Shown: positions 1 to 7,124 of the stretch, one piece after another
Layout of the letters: each line of letters opens with the position of its first letter
Numbering within the stretch: position 1 is the stretch's first letter
Notes under the pieces: generated by a model
What the model saw: the letters and a program-made list of their open reading frames with translations, nothing else
The model's database searches: none
Told to the model about the DNA's origin: nothing
Program-made: the position numbers and the translations under genes
Source of the DNA: Woeseia sp964560775
GTDB lineage: Bacteria; Pseudomonadota; Gammaproteobacteria; Steroidobacterales; Woeseiaceae
Assembly: GCA_964560775.1 (NCBI GenBank)
Contig: CAZLNH010000389.1
Span: 1-12,883, forward strand
DNA: 12,883 nt
Direction: 5' to 3'

Positions 1-1
1 G

Positions 2-124
2 TTAAGCGCAAGAGACATTTCGATTATCAGCCTGCGCAACAAGGCCAATCGTCTCGAGGAGCTGTTTCTCGGCCTGGTGGAGAAAAAACAGGCGCAGCCG
101 GCTGGAACGGCAGGGCCGGCCTGA
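2..124 (+). CDS. ABC transporter ATP-binding protein, C-terminal end only (partial)
   Basis: The window opens inside this gene, leaving the last 40 codons and a TGA stop at 122-124. The readable tail includes ISIISLRNKANRLEELFLGL followed by a short Lys/Gln/Ala/Pro-rich end. This resembles the C-terminus of YadG-type ABC ATPases, which energise ABC-2 exporters at the cytoplasmic face of the inner membrane. The Walker A, signature and Walker B motifs lie upstream of the window, so the family call rests on the tail and on the next gene, an ABC-2 permease that starts one base after this stop. That spacing indicates co-translation of the ATPase and permease subunits. The substrate is unknown. Confidence 0.75.
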   Translation, partial: LSARDISIISLRNKANRLEELFLGLVEKKQAQPAGTAGPA

Positions 125-125
125 C

Positions 126-899
126 ATGAACCTGTCACTTAACTGGGTCGCGCTCAAGACCATCATCAACAAGGAATTCATCCGGGTCATGCGAATCTGG
201 GTGCAGACGATCGTGCCACCCGCGATAACGATGACCCTCTACTTTATTATCTTTGGCAACCTGATTGGTCGCCGGATCGGGAGCATGGACGGCTTCGACT
301 ACATGCAGTACATCGCGCCCGGCCTGATCATGATGTCGGTGATCACCAATTCCTATGGCAATGTTGTGTCGTCGTTTTTTGGTGCCAAGTTTGCTCGTCA
401 CATCGAGGAAATGCTGATTGCGCCGATGTCGAATGCAACGATAATTGTCGGTCACGTGGCCGGTGGAGTGGTGCGCGGCTTGCTGGTTGGCTCGCTGGTC
501 ACGCTGATCGCACTCGCCTTCACGCAGCTAAAGGTAGAACACCCGCTCATTACCGTTTCGATGGTGATTCTGTCGTCCATCGTCTTCGCGCTGGCGGGGT
601 TTATAAACGCAATGTTTGCGAGGAAATTCGACGACATTTCAATCATACCTACGTTTGTGCTGACGCCGCTTACCTATCTTGGCGGGGTTTTCTATTCAAT
701 TTCCCTGTTACCGGAATTCTGGCAAACGGTGTCTTTGGCCAACCCGATCCTGTACATGGTGAATGCATTCCGTTACGGCATCCTCGGTGCGTCGGATATA
801 GCTATTTCACATGCTTATGCGATCGTCCTGCTGTTTATTGCAATACTGTTTACCGCCAGCCTGTTGCTGCTGAACCGTGGCGTCGGGATACGCGAATAG
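126..899 (+). CDS. yadH: ABC-2 type transporter permease (YadH-like)
   Basis: This 257-residue polytopic inner-membrane protein is the membrane half of an ABC exporter, paired with the ATPase whose end lies at 2-124. It is all-helical and hydrophobic, with about six membrane segments near residues 25-48, 60-80, 105-131, 140-163, 171-192 and 228-249. ABC-2 family signatures are visible: EEMLIAPMSNATIIVGHV near residue 94, and ANPILYMVNAFRYGILG near residue 205. Length and start (NWVALKTIINKEFIRVMRIW) fit the YadH/NodJ-like branch of about 255 residues. The ATG lies one base after the ATPase stop, and an AGGG stretch just upstream can act as the ribosome binding site. The cargo cannot be deduced; family members have been linked to export of lipids, polysaccharides or drugs. 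Confidence 0.88.
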   Translation: MNLSLNWVALKTIINKEFIRVMRIWVQTIVPPAITMTLYFIIFGNLIGRRIGSMDGFDYMQYIAPGLIMMSVITNSYGNVVSSFFGAKFARHIEEMLIAPMSNATIIVGHVAGGVVRGLLVGSLVTLIALAFTQLKVEHPLITVSMVILSSIVFALAGFINAMFARKFDDISIIPTFVLTPLTYLGGVFYSISLLPEFWQTVSLANPILYMVNAFRYGILGASDIAISHAYAIVLLFIAILFTASLLLLNRGVGIRE

Positions 900-913
900 C
901 CGGGACGACCACC

Positions 914-919
914 GGAGGG
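914..919 (+). promoter_or_regulatory. Ribosome binding site deciding the GTG start of the SRAP gene
   Basis: GGAGGG lies 10 bases before the GTG at 930. It supports that GTG as the start, which places the essential catalytic cysteine at residue 2. Confidence 0.7.
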
Positions 920-929
920 AGCGCTGACT

Positions 930-1604
930 GTGTGCGGACGATTTGCTTTCTATTCACCGGCCGAGGCGGCGGCGCAACTGTTCGGTGCGCCAGTCAGTGC
1001 GCCGGTCGCGCCCCGGTACAACATTGCGCCCACGCAGTATGTCGCGGCCATTCGTGCCACGGACGGCGATGAGCGTGAGCTGGTGATGCTGCGTTGGGGC
1101 CTCGTGCCTTTCTGGGCCAGGGATCCTGCGATTGGTAACCGGATGATCAACGCGCGTGCCGAAACTGTCGCCGAAAAACCCGCATTTCGCGCTGCTTACA
1201 AGAGCCGCCGTTGCCTCGTGCTGGCGGACGGCTTTTACGAATGGCACACGGCCGGGGGAGTCAAGACACCGCATTTCATTTCAGCATCGGACGGCGAGCC
1301 GTTTGCATTTGCCGCGCTATGGGAGCGGTGGCAGAACCGTGAGAATGACGAGGTCCTGCAAACGACGACAATCGTTACGAGCGAAGCGAACGATTTCATG
1401 AAGCAGCTGCACCATCGCATGCCCGTCGTACTCAAACCTGCCAGCGCGGCACGCTGGCTCAGCGGTGATACTGAGCTATTGCATGAGACGAACAGTACGA
1501 CGCCGAAGATGCGAGCCTGGCCTGTCTCTCGTACCGTCAACAACGCCCGCAATGAAGGTGAAGACCTGATTGACGCCGAGGGTGCCCCGCTCGTCGAGGT
1601 TTAA
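930..1604 (+). CDS. yedK: SOS response-associated peptidase / abasic-site processing protein (SRAP, YedK/HMCES family)
   Basis: This 224-residue protein belongs to the SRAP family, which crosslinks covalently to abasic sites in single-stranded DNA through an N-terminal cysteine and so protects forks during replication. The family landmarks are all present. MCGRF gives Cys2, which becomes the N-terminal nucleophile after Met removal. RYNIAPTQ (29-36), LRWGLVPFWA (54-63), NARAET (74-79), GFYEW with Glu104, and HHRMPVVL (161-168) follow in order. Length is normal (about 220). Translation begins at a GTG, fixed by Cys2 and a good GGAGGG site. It follows the ABC permease by 30 bases and may share its transcript. 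The TAA stop falls inside the left TTAA of the palindromic element at 1601-1701. The family is often near SOS or DNA-repair genes; dinB is on the opposite strand farther along. Confidence 0.93.
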   Translation: MCGRFAFYSPAEAAAQLFGAPVSAPVAPRYNIAPTQYVAAIRATDGDERELVMLRWGLVPFWARDPAIGNRMINARAETVAEKPAFRAAYKSRRCLVLADGFYEWHTAGGVKTPHFISASDGEPFAFAALWERWQNRENDEVLQTTTIVTSEANDFMKQLHHRMPVVLKPASAARWLSGDTELLHETNSTTPKMRAWPVSRTVNNARNEGEDLIDAEGAPLVEV

Positions 1605-1701
1605 CCCGGACATCTCATCGATTTCGCGGTTTCTCGCTTGCCCTTGTGCGAACAAACTGCTGCCCGAGAATTCCGCGAAATCCGTGAAATGTCCGGGTTA
1701 A
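1601..1701. mobile_element. MITE-like palindromic element with TTAA at both ends
   Basis: TTAACCCGGACAT at 1601-1613 is the exact reverse complement of 1689-1701. A second perfect pair, ATTTCGCGG at 1621-1629 and CCGCGAAAT at 1673-1681, sits in register on the same axis (centre 1651), giving 29-base arms with only three mismatches. Further inward TCTCG (1632-1636) pairs with CGAGA (1665-1669), and TTGT (1644-1647) with ACAA (1652-1655), so the whole unit can fold into one long hairpin. TTAA flanks a CCC...GGG body of 93 bp (1605-1697), the end structure of TTAA-targeting transposons (piggyBac superfamily; in bacteria, by recollection, IS1380-like elements). There is no coding capacity, so it would be non-autonomous. 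It lies exactly between two convergent genes and might also act as a bidirectional transcription barrier, although no T-run follows the stem. Confidence 0.65.
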
Positions 1702-3570
1702 TCAGGCGTCGCTGCCCGTGAATTCCCCGGGTGTGCGAAAGCGCTGCACGCCCACGACAATCGTTCCCGGACCGCCATGGGCGCCCAGTGCGGAGCCCAG
1801 TTCAGTGACGCGGTACCTGACGATGCCGGGTATGCGATCCTTGAGCAGCGCACCCAACTCCTCGGCTTCGTCGCGGCACCGGGCGTGTCCTATCGCGACG
1901 CGCCACTGGCTGTTGTCCGCCAGGCGACCAGCGATATAACGGCTGAACTTGGGCAGCAGCTTGCGGCGACCGACCAGCATGCCACCGGCTGATATCCGGC
2001 CATCCGCCTCGCTGCGCAGCACCGGCGTGATACGGAGGATGTCGGCGACGATCTTCCGGGTGCCGGGCACGCGGCCGCCGCGCACCGCGTAGCGCAGGTC
2101 CTTGACCAGGCCGAAGCTGTAGGTTTCCGGGATGACTGCTTCAATCGCGCGAATAGCGTTTTTTGTGTCCAGCCCCGCTGCCGCACACTCCGCTGCAAAA
2201 ACTGCAATTAGCCCCTGGCCGAGCGATGCATTCAGTGAATTCAGCACATGTACCTGGCCTTTGGCCCGGATTCGTTCGGCGGCGGAACGCGCCGCCTGCA
2301 AGGTGCCGCTGACACTGCCGGTCAGATTGATCGATATTACGTCAGGAAAATGGCTCGCAAGAAACTGGAACTGGCGCCGGAAGTCGCCAGGGGCCGGCTG
2401 CGACGTCGTCGGGTGGTGTGGATTGCCGGCCAGCTCGCTGAAAAATTCATCCGCGGAAATGCTGACCTTATCGAGATAGCCGCGATCACCGAACTGGATG
2501 CGGAGTGGCACCATGTGAATATCGAGGTCTTCCAGATCCGCATCGTCGATATCGGCGGCCGAGTCCGTGATGACGGCAAAGCGCGGCCGGGCACCGTGCG
2601 TGCTGCGCAGTTGCTGGTGCATATCGTCGGCCTTTTCGGCACCGAGTTCACCGAACCGGCGTGCAATCCGGAATACTTCGTCGGGATCATCGACATGAAT
2701 ATGAACCCGGGCCTTGCGCTTGGTGCCGGCAAGCACCAGCGAGTCACCGACAGCGGACAGCGCTTCACGCAACTTTCGTCGGTCAATCTGCCCGCCGCTG
2801 ACTACGCACTCGGTGCAGTAACGGTATTGCGTATCACTTCCGGAATCGGCAATAACCGTTGCAACCAGGTGCTCGCCAAGGCTCCCCATCTCCGGCCTGG
2901 GCGTGGCCTGGCCGTACGAAAGCCAGTCGTTCATTCCCTCGATCAGCGATACAAATCCTTTCGCGCCGGCGTCAACAACACCTGCCCGCCGCAGTTCCTC
3001 AAGCTGTGATTGTGTGCGCGTCAATGCCTCCCGGCAAGGTGGCAGTGCGTTCTGCAGCAAATCGCCGAATGCGACGGTACCCGCGGCCGCGGTCTGTTTT
3101 TGCAGGCTCGCGGCGAAGGCACTGATGACAGACAGAATCGTGCCTTCGCACGGTTCGGAAAGCGCATCGTGAGCGTAGTCATAGCCGTTTGTCACCGAGC
3201 GGGCAAACGACTGCGCCGAGAAACGGGGCAACTGTTCCGCACCGTCGCTCATGCCCTGGAAAAACTGGGCCATGATGGCGCCGGAATTTCCGCGCGCGTT
3301 GTCCAGCATGACGTCGGCCATCGAGGTCAGCAGCAAGCTCAGTTGGCTCTTGCCGGGGTTCTTGAGAACAGCAAGCGCGGCTCCCAGCGTGAGGCTCAGA
3401 TTGGTACCGGTGTCGCCGTCTGCAACCGGGAACACGTTGATGGAGTTGAGTGCTTCCTGTTCACGGATGACGCGATGTATACCCGAACGCAAGGCGTCCG
3501 CAAAATTGTCGGCGGCAAGGTGCAGTATCGGTGGCGCCATTGCGGTCATCAGTACTTCCGGGCGGGCCAT
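1702..3570 (-). CDS. DhaL-DegV fusion protein: fatty acid kinase (FakA-like) joined to a DegV fatty acid-binding domain
   Basis: This 622-residue protein combines two modules that are usually separate. Residues 20-215 are a DhaL/DAK2 kinase domain with the nucleotide and Mg-binding motif NVFPVADGDTGTNLSL (45-60) and NARGNSGAIM (91-100). Residues 230-325 resemble the FakA middle domain, with YCTECVV (Cys252, Cys255) and VHIHVDDP (His290, His292), possible metal ligands. Residues 330-615 are a DegV lipid-binding domain: ITDSAADI (334-341), TTSQPAPGDF (388-397), INLTGSVSGTLQAA (414-427), GAHGGPGTIVVGV near the end. In Firmicutes FakA phosphorylates fatty acids bound to a DegV protein (FakB) for phospholipid synthesis, so the fusion could hold kinase and carrier in one chain. 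The annotated ATG is three bases after gspB's stop; Met8 (3549) and Met11 (3540) are alternative starts, and a GGAAG lies close before Met8. Last gene of the minus-strand run. Confidence 0.85.
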   Translation of the reverse strand: MARPEVLMTAMAPPILHLAADNFADALRSGIHRVIREQEALNSINVFPVADGDTGTNLSLTLGAALAVLKNPGKSQLSLLLTSMADVMLDNARGNSGAIMAQFFQGMSDGAEQLPRFSAQSFARSVTNGYDYAHDALSEPCEGTILSVISAFAASLQKQTAAAGTVAFGDLLQNALPPCREALTRTQSQLEELRRAGVVDAGAKGFVSLIEGMNDWLSYGQATPRPEMGSLGEHLVATVIADSGSDTQYRYCTECVVSGGQIDRRKLREALSAVGDSLVLAGTKRKARVHIHVDDPDEVFRIARRFGELGAEKADDMHQQLRSTHGARPRFAVITDSAADIDDADLEDLDIHMVPLRIQFGDRGYLDKVSISADEFFSELAGNPHHPTTSQPAPGDFRRQFQFLASHFPDVISINLTGSVSGTLQAARSAAERIRAKGQVHVLNSLNASLGQGLIAVFAAECAAAGLDTKNAIRAIEAVIPETYSFGLVKDLRYAVRGGRVPGTRKIVADILRITPVLRSEADGRISAGGMLVGRRKLLPKFSRYIAGRLADNSQWRVAIGHARCRDEAEELGALLKDRIPGIVRYRVTELGSALGAHGGPGTIVVGVQRFRTPGEFTGSDA

Positions 3571-3573
3571 GGG

Positions 3574-4239
3574 CTACTCTCTGGGCAGCATAAAATCCGT
3601 GCCCCTGTATTCAAGTATGACGCCATCGGGGTTGATTTCCCTGATGGTCGGGCCTTCCGCCAGTGTGGCTTTTTCGCGGTACTTGCTCATATTGACAAAA
3701 ACGAAGCGTTCGGACGGATTCTCGGCGTAGACGTGAATATCGAGATGCAAATCCGGCAGTTGTAATGAACCGTCGGCGCGCAGTTCATTGAATGTCGGCA
3801 CGACGACAGGGCCCGGCGCCGGCATTACGTGTGCTGTGGGCGTCTCCCGGCGGGCCGGACGCGGTGGGGCCGGTTCAGCAGTGGGCGCCGTTTGTGCTGC
3901 AGTTGACCCGTTCATTGCCGCTTGCGTTGCTTCGGTCGTCGGCATGCTGGCCCGATCGCGGCGTACGTCCGACACGATCTCCGCGAACGGCGGTGCGGCG
4001 GTTCCGGCGGCGGCAGCCTGCGCGTCGGTGTCAGGCGGCACGGCAGGCGAGTCGACGTGACCGCCAAGCCACAACCCGGCGATCACTATCGCGTTGATGC
4101 CGAGCAGCCCCGAGACGAGCCAGATCCAGCGCGGTGCACGTGACTGCGCGCTGCCGGCAGGGACGTCTGCAAAACCGGGGCGGCTGTTTCCTTGCCGGTC
4201 CGATTCCGACTTTTTCAGTGCATCCAGAATGAACGACAT
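3574..4239 (-). CDS. gspB: General secretion pathway protein B (GspB/ExeB)
   Basis: A 221-residue bitopic inner-membrane protein that works with the GspA ATPase in inserting or assembling the type II secretion secretin through peptidoglycan. MSFILDALKKSESDR at the N-terminus is the family hallmark. One membrane segment is at about residues 37-59. A Pro/Ala-rich periplasmic spacer (about 62-146) leads to a conserved C-terminal GspB domain (about 147-221), with PTFNELRADGSLQLPDLHL and SERFVFVNMSKYREK readable. The ATG is preceded by GGGGAA at a normal distance. gspA ends 35 bases upstream, giving the usual gspA-gspB order. The downstream DhaL-DegV gene starts 3 bases after the stop. No other type II secretion genes are in the window, which is typical: gspAB often stands apart from the main gsp cluster. 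Confidence 0.92.
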   Translation of the reverse strand: MSFILDALKKSESDRQGNSRPGFADVPAGSAQSRAPRWIWLVSGLLGINAIVIAGLWLGGHVDSPAVPPDTDAQAAAAGTAAPPFAEIVSDVRRDRASMPTTEATQAAMNGSTAAQTAPTAEPAPPRPARRETPTAHVMPAPGPVVVPTFNELRADGSLQLPDLHLDIHVYAENPSERFVFVNMSKYREKATLAEGPTIREINPDGVILEYRGTDFMLPRE

Positions 4240-4274
4240 GTGCGATTCCCCGGCCGAATCTCAGTCTTGCAACA

Positions 4275-5939
4275 TCAAGGTGCGTCGTTTACAAGGCGCG
4301 GCGTGCCGTCACCCTGCAACAATGAGTTGATCAGTATCTGTGTTTGCTGCCCCGCCAGTCCGTCAACCTGCAGCCGATGCTCGCGCTGGAACTCGCGTAG
4401 TTTTTGCTCGAGCGTGTTGTCAAAATAATCGCTGCCGGACCCGGGATTCTCATTGCCATCCAGTCGTGCCAGGCTCTGCCGCAGCCACAGCACACCGGAT
4501 CCGCGCGAGCCGGGACGCAGCGCGACGGGCTCCCCGTTTGGAGGACGCCACATCAGCAAGTACTGGCCGTACCAGAGATCGGCGACCTCCTCGATCGGAA
4601 CACGCAGGCGTGTGCTGCCAAATCCAAGCTCCGCCAGCTCGCCATCGAGCGCTGTCAGCACCGGGTGATGCGTCGTACCCGTGCTGTCGGTCAGCGTCAG
4701 CATTGCGGGGCGGTTGAGCTGTTCCAGCACTTTCCAGGACCCCCGCTGGTAAAGGCAGTCGAGTCCCTTGGTTCGCGCCTCGGCACAGCCGGTGTCGGCA
4801 TTTTGTTCATATGACAGGCCCCAGAGCGCGAACAGCGTATCCATTGCCGAGTCGACATCCGAGTCGAGTCCTGCACTCCGCAATGTTTCATCAAGCGGTG
4901 GTTGTGCGGATTCAGCGACGGCGTCCATCACTGCATTGTCCCTTTCCGCGACCGGTCCATCGGCCGGCGGAAGGTTGCCGGATTGTGGCGTGAAGACCGC
5001 CAGCGGCACGCTGGTTACGGCGGCCACGGGCTCCGGTGCAGTCCGCGTCGATACCCAGATGCCTGCGCCAATAACGAGTGCTGCGGCCAACGCGCTTGCC
5101 GCGTACAGCCATCGCATCACAGGCGTTGTGGTGTCGCCGGACACTTCGGCGGCCGCACGCCGGACTATGCCCGGTGTAATCCTGCGCTCACCGCGACTGT
5201 ATGCGCCGAGCAATGCACGATCGCAAATAACATTGATCAGGCGCGGAATGCCGCCGCTGGCCCGAAATACAGCACGCTTGGCACGGTTGTCGAAAATGTC
5301 GGTCAGCGCACCGGCCACGCGAATGCGGTGATCAATGTAGCGAATTGCTTCCGCCTGCGACAGTGGTTCCAGGTGATAGCGGCCGGTAACCCGCTGCGCG
5401 AGCTGACGCAGGTTGTTCTGAGCGAGCAGGTCACGAAGCTCGGGCTGCCCGATGAGTATTATCTGCAGCAATTTTTGCTTCGCGGTTTCGAGGTTGGTAA
5501 GGAGCCGCACCTGTTCGAGTACATCCTCTGCAAGGTTCTGCGCTTCGTCAACGAGCAGGATGACCCGGCGGCCCCTGGCGTGCACGTCGAGCAGGTGCCG
5601 GTTCAGCGCATCCACCAGCGCCTTGCTGCTGCCGGTATCGTCGGGCAGCGTGACTTTCAGTTCCTCGCAGATGGACAGCAGGAACTCGATGGCCGAGATC
5701 TGCGGGTTGAGTATCAGGGCGACATCGACTTCATCGGGCAGCTGACCCAGCAACGAGCGCACAAGCGTCGTCTTCCCGGTGCCGACTTCGCCCGTTAGCT
5801 GGATAAAACCACCGCTCTCTGTCACGCCGTAAACAAGGTGTGCCAGCCCCTCGCCGTGCCGCTCGCTCATAAACAGGTAGCGCGGGTCAGGCGTGATCGC
5901 AAACGGCTTTTCGTTCAGGCCGAAAAAGCTTGTATACAT
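4275..5939 (-). CDS. gspA: General secretion pathway protein A (GspA/ExeA), AAA ATPase with peptidoglycan-binding domain
   Basis: A 554-residue ATPase that, with GspB, helps build the type II secretion secretin at the cell wall. It starts MYTSFFGLNEKPFAITPDPR, the usual GspA/ExeA opening. The cytoplasmic AAA domain (about 1-265) shows Walker A GEVGTGKTT (50-58), Walker B VILLVDEAQNL (126-136), IILIGQPELR (160-169) and GGIPRLINVICDRAL (229-243). A membrane helix spans about 276-297. The periplasmic part has a C39-peptidase-like region (about 360-470, with LNRPAMLTL) and a C-terminal peptidoglycan-binding domain (about 473-542, LRPGSRGSGVLWLRQSLARL). The frame stays open 125 codons further upstream, but that stretch is antisense to dinB; the ATG at 5939, preceded by AGGTAG and 10 bases after the dinB stop, is the supported start. 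Confidence 0.93.
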   Translation of the reverse strand: MYTSFFGLNEKPFAITPDPRYLFMSERHGEGLAHLVYGVTESGGFIQLTGEVGTGKTTLVRSLLGQLPDEVDVALILNPQISAIEFLLSICEELKVTLPDDTGSSKALVDALNRHLLDVHARGRRVILLVDEAQNLAEDVLEQVRLLTNLETAKQKLLQIILIGQPELRDLLAQNNLRQLAQRVTGRYHLEPLSQAEAIRYIDHRIRVAGALTDIFDNRAKRAVFRASGGIPRLINVICDRALLGAYSRGERRITPGIVRRAAAEVSGDTTTPVMRWLYAASALAAALVIGAGIWVSTRTAPEPVAAVTSVPLAVFTPQSGNLPPADGPVAERDNAVMDAVAESAQPPLDETLRSAGLDSDVDSAMDTLFALWGLSYEQNADTGCAEARTKGLDCLYQRGSWKVLEQLNRPAMLTLTDSTGTTHHPVLTALDGELAELGFGSTRLRVPIEEVADLWYGQYLLMWRPPNGEPVALRPGSRGSGVLWLRQSLARLDGNENPGSGSDYFDNTLEQKLREFQREHRLQVDGLAGQQTQILINSLLQGDGTPRLVNDAP

Positions 5940-5949
5940 GGTTGCAATT

Positions 5950-7119
5950 CTACCTGAATCGATCGCGGTCGAGACTGCGTGCGCGTTCCAGGGAAAGCGT
6001 GCCGAAACGCTCGCGTATCTCGTCGACAGTGCTGTCCAGCACGTTGCTGCCACGGTCGGACTGGGTCTCGAAGAGATCCGCCTGGCCGGCGGCCGCCAGC
6101 TCGCTGCCGCCAACACCGAGCAGCCGGATGGCCTGCCCGGGATGCTCGCGCAGCCAGGTTTCGAGCAGCGCCATGGCCGTTTCGTACAGGGCCCGCGTGC
6201 CGTTCGTCGGCGGCGTAAGCGCACGCTGCCGCGTGAATGTGGTGAAGTCCGACTGGCGAACCTTGAGTTGCACGTTGCCGGCAAAAAGTTGCTTTCTGCG
6301 CAGCCGCGTCGCACACCGGTCCGTCAGGCGCAACAGTTCGCGATGCATGGCATCCAGGTCCTTAAGGTCCTCGTCAAATGTTTCCTCGGCGCTGATCGAT
6401 TTTGTCTCGCGGTCGCTGACGACCGGCCGGTCATCGATACCGCTGGCGCGGCTGCGCGCACGGGCGCCGAAACGTCCGAATACAGCTTCTAGCACGGACG
6501 CGTCGGCGGTGCGTAACTCGGCCATGGTGCGAATGCCATGCCGGTGCAGCCTCGCCAGTGTTTCGCGTCCTATGCCCGGGATAACCTGCACCGGCAACGC
6601 ATCGAGCCGCTGCGGCAGCTCGTCGGTCGTAATGACAACCAGTCCGTCCGGCTTTTCGAGGTCCGATGCGATCTTGGCGACGAGCTTGTTCGGCGCAACG
6701 CCGACCGATGCTGTCAATCCGGTACGAGCGTGGATGCGTTCCTTGATGCCGCTTGCAATTGCCAGCGCCGAGCCGTAAAGCGCCAGGCTGCCACTGATGT
6801 CGAGAAACGCCTCATCCAGTGACAGCCCCTCGATGACGGGTGTGTACTCATTGAATACGGCGAATACTTCATCTGAGACCGACTGGTAATGCGCTATGCG
6901 TGGCGGGACGCGAACCAGCGCCGGGCAGCGCCGCAAGGCGTCACGCATCGGCATCGCCGACCGAATGCCATAGCGCCGCGCCTCATAACTGGCCGCGGCG
7001 ACAACGCCGCGGTTGGAGCCCCCGCCGACCACCAGCGGCTTGCCGCGCAACGACGGATTATCGCGCTGCTCGACCGACGCATAAAAAGCATCCATGTCTA
7101 CATGTAGAATCGTACGCAT
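5950..7119 (-). CDS. dinB: DNA polymerase IV (Y-family translesion polymerase)
   Basis: A 389-residue error-prone polymerase for bypass of DNA lesions. The start MRTILHVDMDAFYASVEQRD is the canonical one; the frame continues 14 codons upstream into the ispA end but lacks conservation there. Catalytic carboxylates are visible: Asp8 in HVDMD, and Asp102-Glu103 in SLDEAFLDIS. Tyr13 occupies the steric-gate position (Phe13 in E. coli). Other landmarks are VVAAASYEARRYGIRSAMPM (39-58), GVAPNKLVAKIASDLEKPDG (140-159) and the helix-hairpin-helix PGIGRETLARL (181-191). QADLF (346-350) is a beta-clamp binding motif. It is followed by a 39-residue charged tail, so the protein is longer than the E. coli enzyme (351). 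The gene starts 5 bases after ispA stops and ends 10 bases before gspA. No clear LexA box was seen nearby. Confidence 0.95.
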   Translation of the reverse strand: MRTILHVDMDAFYASVEQRDNPSLRGKPLVVGGGSNRGVVAAASYEARRYGIRSAMPMRDALRRCPALVRVPPRIAHYQSVSDEVFAVFNEYTPVIEGLSLDEAFLDISGSLALYGSALAIASGIKERIHARTGLTASVGVAPNKLVAKIASDLEKPDGLVVITTDELPQRLDALPVQVIPGIGRETLARLHRHGIRTMAELRTADASVLEAVFGRFGARARSRASGIDDRPVVSDRETKSISAEETFDEDLKDLDAMHRELLRLTDRCATRLRRKQLFAGNVQLKVRQSDFTTFTRQRALTPPTNGTRALYETAMALLETWLREHPGQAIRLLGVGGSELAAAGQADLFETQSDRGSNVLDSTVDEIRERFGTLSLERARSLDRDRFR

Positions 7120-7124
7120 TACCG

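Noticed and set aside
1601..1701. Classical Rho-independent terminator or CRISPR repeat at the palindrome
   Set aside because: There is no T-run after the stem on either strand, the arms are separated by a structured 43-base centre, and there is only one unit with no repeat-spacer pattern.
2248..3009. Long plus-strand open frame of 253 codons opposite the DhaL-DegV gene, with similar ones opposite gspA and dinB
   Set aside because: These are antisense shadows produced by high GC codon bias. The minus-strand proteins have clear family motifs and the plus-strand ones have none.
5940..6314. 125-codon open extension upstream of the gspA start, which would give a 679-residue protein
   Set aside because: It is antisense to the conserved 3' part of dinB and shows no family similarity. 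MYTSFFGLNEKPF at 5939 is the normal GspA start.
7097..7108. Perfect 12-base palindrome TCTACATGTAGA near the start of dinB, considered as a repressor operator
   Set aside because: It encodes the conserved ILHVD residues of DinB and does not match the LexA CTGT-N8-ACAG consensus.
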